Part shown: piece after piece, positions 30,316 through 35,346 of the stretch
Numbering within the stretch: the first letter of the stretch is position 1
How the letters are laid out: each line of letters opens with the position of its first letter
From: Candidatus Wildermuthbacteria bacterium
Lineage (GTDB): Bacteria; Patescibacteriota; Minisyncoccia; Minisyncoccales; UBA10102
Reading direction: 5' to 3'
Assembly (NCBI GenBank): GCA_016203455.1
Contig: JACQMR010000012.1
Coordinates: 1 to 35,346 of the forward strand
Length of the DNA stretch: 35,346 bases
The notes under the pieces: generated by a model
Told to the model about the DNA's origin: nothing
Seen by the model: only the letters and a program-made list of their open reading frames with translations
Databases searched by the model: none
Made by a program: the position numbers and the translations under genes

Positions 30316-31110
30316 ATGCCAGTGGTCGTAACTATTAGGGAGTTGGAAGACTGGTACCGCCAGGGGCGGTATGATGATCTGATTAATCTGAATCCCTCTT
30401 TGGTAGAAATTCCAGTTGATATTTCTGCCGAAGAGGTGCTGGCGCGGGTTAATCTTCTTCAGGCCTGGTCGCTTCATCAGAAAAAAGAGTACTGGCCTGC
30501 GGAGGTTGCTTTCGCCGCGTTGGCTACGCGATTCTTCGTGGATACTTTCGTAGGCGACTCCGCCCGGCGAGGGCTAGCCCATGCCCTCTTTCAGCAAGAC
30601 AAGATGGAAGAAGGGCGACGGGTTTTAGAAGAAATCCGTCCAGGCATTGAAAGGAGCAATGCAAGACTTAACGAGCTTTTGCGGGATGTTTTCGCCGGAC
30701 GGCCCATTCCAGTTGAAGAGGTTTTGCAAGCGGTTGCCCACGCGCTTGGAGATACGCCGTATCGCATAATTCATGGCCATGTTCTGAATAATGCGGCGTG
30801 GATACTGTTCCAAGCACGGCATCGGGAGGAAGCGAAGCCCTACCTGCCTATTCTTCAAGGCCTCATTGAGATGGCCCTCGGGATTTACGACCAAACCAAG
30901 GCCCAGCCCAACCATATCGCATCCTGCAGTTTTAGGGCGGCAACCATCTTTTTTGAGTCAGGATGGTTTAAGGGCGCCCTGACTCTCATTGACGAGTCCA
31001 TTTCTGCCTGGGAGAAGGCACTCCAAGGGAAAGAGGATCCGGCATTCCGCCGGAATCTCCAAGGCGCCGAAGAGTTTCGCCTGAAGATTCTTGCTCAAGA
31101 AACATTTTAG
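30316..31110 (+). CDS. TPR-like helical repeat protein
   Basis: From ATG 30316 the protein has 264 residues. GGAGGAG lies 5 bases before this ATG, a strong Shine-Dalgarno sequence unlike most genes here, and decides the start over an upstream ATG at 30265. The sequence is helical, with tetratricopeptide-like units: NLLQAWSLHQKKEYWPAEVAFAAL, ARRGLAHALFQQDKMEEGRRVLEEI, NNAAWILFQARHREEAKPYLPIL and SFRAATIFFESGWFKGALTLIDESI (described here by their cores WSLHQKKEYWPAE, HALFQQDKMEEGRR, WILFQARHREEA, IFFESGWFKGAL). It is probably a protein-binding scaffold with unknown partner. The flanks hold a large inverted repeat and an elaborate terminator, as for an independent cassette. Confidence 0.75.
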   Translation: MPVVVTIRELEDWYRQGRYDDLINLNPSLVEIPVDISAEEVLARVNLLQAWSLHQKKEYWPAEVAFAALATRFFVDTFVGDSARRGLAHALFQQDKMEEGRRVLEEIRPGIERSNARLNELLRDVFAGRPIPVEEVLQAVAHALGDTPYRIIHGHVLNNAAWILFQARHREEAKPYLPILQGLIEMALGIYDQTKAQPNHIASCSFRAATIFFESGWFKGALTLIDESISAWEKALQGKEDPAFRRNLQGAEEFRLKILAQETF

Positions 31111-31119
31111 CGCAAATTT

Positions 31120-31181
31120 GCGCCCATCGTTATAAAACTTAGTTTAACTAAGTTACCCATAACGATCGGGCGCGTTTTTTT
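31120..31181 (+). terminator. Large multi-part terminator after the TPR-like gene
   Basis: Three nested stems: GCGCCC (31120-31125) with GGGCGC (31168-31173); ATCGTTAT (31126-31133) with ATAACGAT (31159-31166); and AACTTAGTT (31136-31144) with AACTAAGTT (31146-31154). Seven T residues follow (31175-31181). Confidence 0.9.
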
Positions 31182-31223
31182 GCTTTTTAGATTTTAAAAT
31201 GGCGAGAAATGGGTTAAAAAGCG

Positions 31224-31244
31224 CTGGCGACAAAGTGTTGCCAG
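31224..31244. promoter_or_regulatory. Operator-like palindrome over the murA -35
   Basis: CTGGCGACA (31224-31232), AAG, TGTTGCCAG (31236-31244): 9-bp arms with one mismatch that could be G-U in RNA. It covers the -35 box at 31238-31243. Confidence 0.4.
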
Positions 31245-31266
31245 AACCCTTTTCTTGGCGTATAGT
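31238..31266 (+). promoter_or_regulatory. Promoter of murA
   Basis: TTGCCA (31238-31243), 17 bases, TATAGT (31261-31266). The ATG at 31281 is 14 bases beyond, giving a leader of about 8 bases and no Shine-Dalgarno sequence. Confidence 0.65.
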
Positions 31267-31280
31267 ATAAAGGATACGGC

Positions 31281-32558
31281 ATGGAAAAATTTATTATTGA
31301 GGGGGGAAATCAGTTGAACGGGGCGATAGATGTGCGGGGCGCGAAAAACGCCGCGTTTCCTGTTTTGGCCGCGACTATTCTCACCAAGGAAGATTGCGTT
31401 GTAAAGAACCTTCCGCTTATTGAAGATGTGTACCGCACTCTTGAATTATTAAAAAGCATGAAGGCCGAGGTTGAATGGATAGGCGAGCGCGCCGTGCGCG
31501 TGAACACAAAAAATCTTGACCCTTCAAAAATAGACACAGACATTGTGCTCAAGTTTAGAGGTTCCGTGCTCTTATACGGTCCTTTGCTCGCGAGATTTCG
31601 CAAGGTGCGTTTGCCCCAGCCCGGCGGATGCGTTATTGGAGCCAGACCCATAGATACTCATTTGGACGCTTTTTCGCAATTGGGAGTTGCGGTAAGGCCC
31701 TATCGCCGGGGATTTGAACTGGAGTATTCCGGAAAGCTCAAAAACACGGAAGTCATACTGAACGAATTTTCGGTAACCGCCACGGAGAACATACTGTTGT
31801 TTGGAGCATTATGCCAGGAGCGCGTTACCATAAAAATCGCCGACATGGATTATCAGGTGCAAGAGTTAATGCGCGCGGTAAAGAAAATGGGCGCGTGGGT
31901 GAGAATAGCGGGACTCCACGAATTGGCAATTCAGGGGAAAAAACAGTTGAAGGGCTTTACTCATTCTTTGGTGGCAGATCCCATAGAAGCCGGGACATTT
32001 CTGGTTATGGCCATTGGCACAAAAGGGGAGGTGCTGGTAAAAAATGTGCCGGATCAGTTTCTGCACTTTTTCATGAAAAAACTCAAGGATTTTGGAGCAA
32101 ACATGGAAATTTTGGCCGGAAAAAATGGCCAGTCCGATGTGCGGGTGCGTCCTTCAAAAAAGATTTTGATAGATAAAATTCAAAGTTTTATTTATCCCGG
32201 CATTTCTTCCGATCTGCAAAGCGTGCTGGGGGTGCTGGCAACGCAGACAAAGGGCTCCACGCTTCTACATGATCCATTATATGAAGGGCGTCTCAAGTAT
32301 TTGGAGGAATTGAATAAAATGGGAGCTGAAATTTATTTTACCGATCCCCATAGAGCCATTATTAACGGCCCCACCAAGTTGAGGGGAACGGATTTGGGGG
32401 CATTTGATCTGCGCGGGGGAGCCGCGCTCATTATGGCGGCTCTTATGGCCGAAGGAAAGAGTATTATCAGCAATATCTATCAAGTAGATAGGGGATATGA
32501 GAAGATTGAAGAGAGGTTGCAAAAGCTTGGCGCGCATATTAAGAGGATAGGCGGATAA
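31281..32558 (+). CDS. murA: UDP-N-acetylglucosamine 1-carboxyvinyltransferase
   Basis: MurA makes the first committed step of peptidoglycan synthesis, moving enolpyruvate from PEP to UDP-GlcNAc in the cytoplasm. The 425-residue length is normal. Lys22-Asn23 (GAKNAAFP) bind substrate, and Cys117 in PGGCVIGARP is the active-site cysteine targeted by fosfomycin. The C-terminal D-R-G-Y-E-x-x-x-E segment (VDRGYEKIEERL) is present. It stands before mreB, so wall synthesis and shape genes are neighbours. Confidence 0.97.
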   Translation: MEKFIIEGGNQLNGAIDVRGAKNAAFPVLAATILTKEDCVVKNLPLIEDVYRTLELLKSMKAEVEWIGERAVRVNTKNLDPSKIDTDIVLKFRGSVLLYGPLLARFRKVRLPQPGGCVIGARPIDTHLDAFSQLGVAVRPYRRGFELEYSGKLKNTEVILNEFSVTATENILLFGALCQERVTIKIADMDYQVQELMRAVKKMGAWVRIAGLHELAIQGKKQLKGFTHSLVADPIEAGTFLVMAIGTKGEVLVKNVPDQFLHFFMKKLKDFGANMEILAGKNGQSDVRVRPSKKILIDKIQSFIYPGISSDLQSVLGVLATQTKGSTLLHDPLYEGRLKYLEELNKMGAEIYFTDPHRAIINGPTKLRGTDLGAFDLRGGAALIMAALMAEGKSIISNIYQVDRGYEKIEERLQKLGAHIKRIGG

Positions 32559-32683
32559 TTGCGGAGGTCGCTTGGCACGCGGTTTTTCACTGAACCACCC
32601 CTCGCTTTGCCTCTTCGCTTTGGATGTTTAGTCATTGGGCGTTGATTAGACATTGGAAATTAAAAATTAGAAATTTTAGTACC
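32559..32683. other. AT-rich filler between murA and mreB
   Basis: The 3' half (from 32627) reads as short degenerate repeats: GTCATTGGGC, ACATTGGAAATTA, AAAATTAGAAATTTTAG. GTCATTGGGC recurs at 35336-35345, and similar A/T filler lies before tuf, after alaS and at the window end. No clear promoter or terminator is visible. Confidence 0.5.
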
Positions 32684-33697
32684 ATGGGCTTGTTTGTAAC
32701 AAAAATCGGGATTGACTTGGGTACGAGAAACTCTCTCGTGTTTGTGCCAAAGAAAGGCATTGTGCTGAATGAGCCGTCTGTCGTGGCGGTGTCTTTGCAG
32801 GACAACACTATTCTCGCGGTTGGGGAGGCGGCAAAAGAAATGACCGGCCGCACGCCAGACAGCATTAGGGTGTACCGGCCCATGAAAGACGGGGTCATTG
32901 CCGATTACAGGGTTACGCTGGCTATGATCAGGTATTTTTTAAAGAAGGTTATGCCTTCTTACCAGTTTTTTAAGCCCGAAGTGCTCATATCCGTTCCCGC
33001 GGGCGTTACTTCAACAGAGCGGAGAGCGGTGATAGAGGCCGCCATGGAAGCGGGGGCCAGAGCCGCGTTTGTGGCCAAGGAACCCATTTTAGCGGCCATT
33101 GGAGCTGGTATTCCCATTAACTCAACCTCCGGACACATGATTGTGGACATTGGGGGAGGAACAACCGAGGTCGCGGTAATCTCTTTGGGAGGAATCGTTG
33201 TGGCATCTTCTTTGCGGGTGGCGGGAGACAGGATAGATCATGCCATTTCAGAATATGTGAAAAAGAAATACAACCTCGCGGTTGGCGAAAATACCGCCGA
33301 GGATATTAAGATGAAAATCGGATGCGCTTTGCCGCTAAAACCGGAGGTTTTGCTTGAAATTCGGGGGAGAGATTTGGCTCAAGGTCTCCCCAGAAATATG
33401 AAATTAAACTCTACGGAAATTTGCCTTGCCATACAAGAGCCGTTGCAAGAGATCGTGCAAACCATAAAATCTCTTTTGCGCGAAACTCCGCCCGAGCTTT
33501 CCGCGGATATCATGGATAAGGGAATGATTTTGTCTGGCGGAGGATCTTTGCTCAAAAATCTTGACCAGCTGGTATCTCAAACAATCGGCGTGCCGTGTTT
33601 TGTGGCAGAAGATCCTCTGTATTGCGTTGCGAAAGGTACGGGCGCCGTCCTGGATAATCTGGAGGCATATAAGCGGAGTATTATGGCAAAAAGATGA
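32684..33697 (+). CDS. mreB: Rod shape-determining protein MreB
   Basis: MreB is a bacterial actin homologue that forms membrane-associated filaments guiding wall synthesis. From ATG 32684 it has 337 residues. The phosphate-1 loop (IGIDLGTRNSLVFV), phosphate-2 region (HMIVDIGGGTTEVAVISLGG, quoted as VDIGGGTTEVAV) and adenosine motif (GMILSGGGSLLKNLDQL) are intact. A frame opening at 32624 would add 20 residues from filler DNA and is rejected. MreC, MreD and RodA are not beside it. Its stop overlaps holB by 4 bases. Confidence 0.97.
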   Translation: MGLFVTKIGIDLGTRNSLVFVPKKGIVLNEPSVVAVSLQDNTILAVGEAAKEMTGRTPDSIRVYRPMKDGVIADYRVTLAMIRYFLKKVMPSYQFFKPEVLISVPAGVTSTERRAVIEAAMEAGARAAFVAKEPILAAIGAGIPINSTSGHMIVDIGGGTTEVAVISLGGIVVASSLRVAGDRIDHAISEYVKKKYNLAVGENTAEDIKMKIGCALPLKPEVLLEIRGRDLAQGLPRNMKLNSTEICLAIQEPLQEIVQTIKSLLRETPPELSADIMDKGMILSGGGSLLKNLDQLVSQTIGVPCFVAEDPLYCVAKGTGAVLDNLEAYKRSIMAKR

Positions 33698-34437
33698 TGA
33701 GCCATGAGGAATTTTTACGCAATTCTTTCGTGGCGGGAAAACTCGCGCACGCCTATATATTTTCGGGTAATGATCTAGCGGCAAAAGAGCGGGCTCTGCG
33801 GACTTTTTTTGCCGCGGTTGCCGGAAAAGACCGTGCCAAAAAACTGAAGGAAGATTTTTGGCACGCGGATGTTCTTTTTGTTTCCGGGGGCCAAGAGAAT
33901 GAAATTGGCATTGCTCACATGAGACGGCTGAAAGACGCCATGGCTTTGGGGGCATGGCAATTGCCTTTGAAAATTGCCATAATACGAAATGCGGATGCCA
34001 TGACCGCGGAAGCGCAAGCGGCGTTTCTTAAACTCATGGAAGAGCCGCGGGGGGAGCGGGTATTTTTTCTCCTTTCCGCGCATTCCGCGAGATTATTGGA
34101 CACCATACGGTCGCGCGCGCAGGAATTGCGGTTTTACGAATTTTTAGAGAACAAGAACGCGGACGGGACTGTTGTGCAAAATCTGCGAAATTCCTCGCTC
34201 GCGCATCGGTTTGAATACGCCAAGGCCATGGGGGAAGATCGCGAAAAAACAAGCACGGCAATGAAAGATATAACAAGCGGGGTTCGCGAGTTTCTCTTGG
34301 ACGCCTTGCCGAAAGGCAATCGGGATTTGGGGTACTGGAGGGGAATTATGAAAATAATTACGGAGACGCAAAAGGCCTTGCAAGACACCGAGGTTAACAG
34401 GCGAATAGTTTTAGAAAGAATTCTTTTGGAATTATGA
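33694..34437 (+). CDS. holB: DNA polymerase III delta-prime-like protein
   Basis: A 247-residue AAA+-like protein of the clamp loader. Typical parts are HAYIFSG near residue 19, IAIIRNADAMTAEAQAAFLKLMEEP near residue 88 (quoted as ADAMTAEAQAAFLKLMEEP) and LLDTIRSRAQELRF near residue 130. The P-loop is degenerate (SGNDLAAKERAL), the zinc-binding module is missing, and SRC reads SRA. This agrees with a delta-prime subunit, which is usually ATPase-inactive, but at reduced size. Two ATGs (33694 and 33697) are both possible. It overlaps mreB and frr by 4 bases each. Confidence 0.8.
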   Translation: MMSHEEFLRNSFVAGKLAHAYIFSGNDLAAKERALRTFFAAVAGKDRAKKLKEDFWHADVLFVSGGQENEIGIAHMRRLKDAMALGAWQLPLKIAIIRNADAMTAEAQAAFLKLMEEPRGERVFFLLSAHSARLLDTIRSRAQELRFYEFLENKNADGTVVQNLRNSSLAHRFEYAKAMGEDREKTSTAMKDITSGVREFLLDALPKGNRDLGYWRGIMKIITETQKALQDTEVNRRIVLERILLEL

Positions 34438-34991
34438 CATACCAAGAAAGTATCGCGCGAATACGCCCGGAATTTGAACACGCCCTGGAGGCATTCAAAA
34501 AAGAGCTTGCCAAAATACGGACCGGGCAAGCCCATCCCTCTTTGGTGGAAGATATTGAAGCGGATGTTTTTGGGCAGAATATGCCCATTAAGCAGTTGGG
34601 AGGCATTTCTTGTCCTGAACGAAGGCAGATTTTGATACAGCCGTGGGATGCTTCATATATTCCGGCCATTGAAAAGGCCCTGCAAAAAGCGGAGCTTGGC
34701 GCGTTTCCCGTTGTGGAAGGCAAAAGCGTGCGGCTTTCACTTCCTGTCATGACGCAGGAATATCGGGAGACCTTGATCCGTTTGTTGTCTGAAAAATCCG
34801 AGCAGACCAAGCAATCCATGCGAAGACACAGGGAAGATGCCTGGAATGAGATTCAGGATGCCGCAAAGGTTGGGGAGATTCGCGAAGACGATAAGTTTAA
34901 GGGCAAAGAAGAATTGCAAAAGCTGGTGGATAATTACGGGAGCATGGTGGAGGAGGCGGTGGAGCGAAAGCGGGTTGAGATTCAAGAGTAA
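34434..34991 (+). CDS. frr: Ribosome recycling factor
   Basis: Frr splits the post-termination ribosome together with EF-G. The 185-residue protein is standard in length. The segments KIRTGQAHPSLVEDI, the C-terminal triple-helix region VRLSLPVMTQEYRETLIRLLSE (quoted as LPVMTQEYRETLIRLL) and RRHREDAWNEIQDA match the family. It starts by ATGA overlap with holB. Confidence 0.97.
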   Translation: MTYQESIARIRPEFEHALEAFKKELAKIRTGQAHPSLVEDIEADVFGQNMPIKQLGGISCPERRQILIQPWDASYIPAIEKALQKAELGAFPVVEGKSVRLSLPVMTQEYRETLIRLLSEKSEQTKQSMRRHREDAWNEIQDAAKVGEIREDDKFKGKEELQKLVDNYGSMVEEAVERKRVEIQE

Positions 34992-35065
34992 GAATAAAAA
35001 ATTAATTTCGTTTTTATTTGTTTTAGTATGCTTTCCTCCCGCTTCCTCTCTCCAGAACCGCTTGT

Positions 35066-35143
35066 CCCCGCCTCCGGCTGGCGGGGCTTGCCCCGACGAG
35101 TATATCGGGGCAAGCCCCGACGAGCATATAAACTGCTCGGGGC
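35066..35143. repeat. REP-like GC-rich palindrome cluster
   Basis: CCCCGCC (35066-35072) pairs with GGCGGGG (35080-35086). GGGGCTTGCCCCGA (35083-35096) pairs exactly with 35105-35118. GCCCCGACGAG occurs directly twice (35090-35100 and 35114-35124), and GCTCGGGGC (35135-35143) pairs back to it imperfectly. Confidence 0.8.
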
Positions 35144-35158
35144 AAACTTGGCTCTCGC

Positions 35159-35236
35159 CCTGCCGACCCCCTCGTCGTCGCTACTCCTCGGGGGACCCAG
35201 CTCGGCAGGACTGCGAGGCATTCTTCCAAGAGGAAG
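35159..35236. other. Further stem-loops after the REP-like cluster
   Basis: CCTGCCGA (35159-35166) pairs with TCGGCAGG (35202-35209), enclosing CCCCC (35167-35171) with GGGGG (35190-35194). CTTCC (35223-35227) pairs with GGAAG (35232-35236). The region could be a structured RNA, but it matches no RNA family I recognise. Confidence 0.4.
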
Positions 35237-35346
35237 TGGGAGTACGCATCCTTTTATTTATTTGAAACATTTGAAGATGAGCAGTTAGCTAGAAGTTAGA
35301 AATTAACAGTATTGGCTCGCGTTTCCACTTGTTTGGTCATTGGGCA

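Larger units (their letters stand above)
34992..35346. other. Palindrome-rich intergenic region at the window end
   Basis: No believable ORF is present: several frames are open only because the DNA is GC-rich and repetitive. It begins with an AT-only hairpin (AATAAAAA 34993-35000, TTTTTATT 35011-35018), then carries four inverted repeats (35066-35236), and ends with AT-rich filler. Confidence 0.7.

Noticed and set aside
34982-35229. Minus-strand frames of 68 and 79 codons at the window end
   Set aside because: Their Arg/Pro/Gly-rich translation comes from GC-rich palindromes, and no promoter or family supports them.
35066-35250. A known structured RNA (RNase P, tmRNA, SRP or 6S)
   Set aside because: I looked for their conserved core sequences on both strands and found none.
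34837-35288. Overlapping plus-strand frames of 86 and 142 codons at the window end
   Set aside because: One overlaps frr out of frame and both run through palindromic repeats; neither has a start signal or recognisable family.

Overview
The window looks like a chromosomal segment of a Candidate Phyla Radiation (Patescibacteria) bacterium, most likely a member of Parcubacteria. I infer this from the gene set and protein forms; no 16S rRNA gene is present to confirm it. Supporting signs are a compact gene layout, ribosomal proteins shortened or given odd basic tails, no L30 gene (a known CPR trait) and no L29 gene in its usual place, a minimal RpoA without the alpha C-terminal domain, an AlaRS without the C-Ala domain, an N-terminally short S4, and AT-rich filler between genes. 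No tRNA, rRNA, CRISPR array, insertion sequence or phage gene was seen.

Layout. Positions 4-3957 hold the end of the str operon (fusA, a small Phd-like protein, tuf, rpsJ), closed by a terminator. Positions 4023-15309 hold one long S10-spc operon from a promoter with an unusual leader: rplC, rplD, rplW, rplB, rpsS, rplV, rpsC, rplP, rpsQ, rplN, rplX, rplE, rpsN, rpsH, rplF, rplR, rpsE, rplO, secY, adk, map. In many bacteria infA-rpmJ-rpsM would follow directly. Here about 9.5 kb of other genes lies between: a family 2 glycosyltransferase, galT, a DedA membrane protein, tpiA, a DUF458 RNase H-like protein, a cluster of very small genes, a DoxX protein (minus strand), mnmA, alaS and a Baseplate-J-like membrane-anchored protein. 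The alpha operon resumes at 24797 (infA, rpmJ, rpsM, rpsK, rpsD, rpoA, rplQ, rplM, rpsI) and ends at a strong terminator. Then come a minus-strand PEGA-domain protein, a TPR-like protein bracketed by large inverted repeats, murA, mreB, a holB-like gene and frr. The window ends in a palindrome-rich intergenic region.

How the genes work together. Most encode translation: elongation factors, both ribosomal subunits, IF-1, ribosome recycling, AlaRS and tRNA thiolation. The rest serve protein export (SecY), N-terminal maturation (Map), nucleotide balance (Adk), transcription (RpoA), and cell wall and shape (MurA, MreB). Internal operon genes mostly lack Shine-Dalgarno sequences and are joined by short or overlapping junctions. 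Several singly transcribed genes carry a -10 hexamer only 6-8 bases before ATG, suggesting leaderless mRNAs.

The most unusual stretch is 19068-19580. It has two near-identical units, each with an 11-residue lysine-rich ORF followed by a long hairpin whose arms differ by matched insertions. Between them is a 36-residue single-span membrane protein with a strong ribosome binding site. The second unit's 5' end matches the mnmA promoter and start, as if it were a chimera. A second point of interest is the rplC leader, which holds two short ORFs and competing hairpins. Function for either is inference only.
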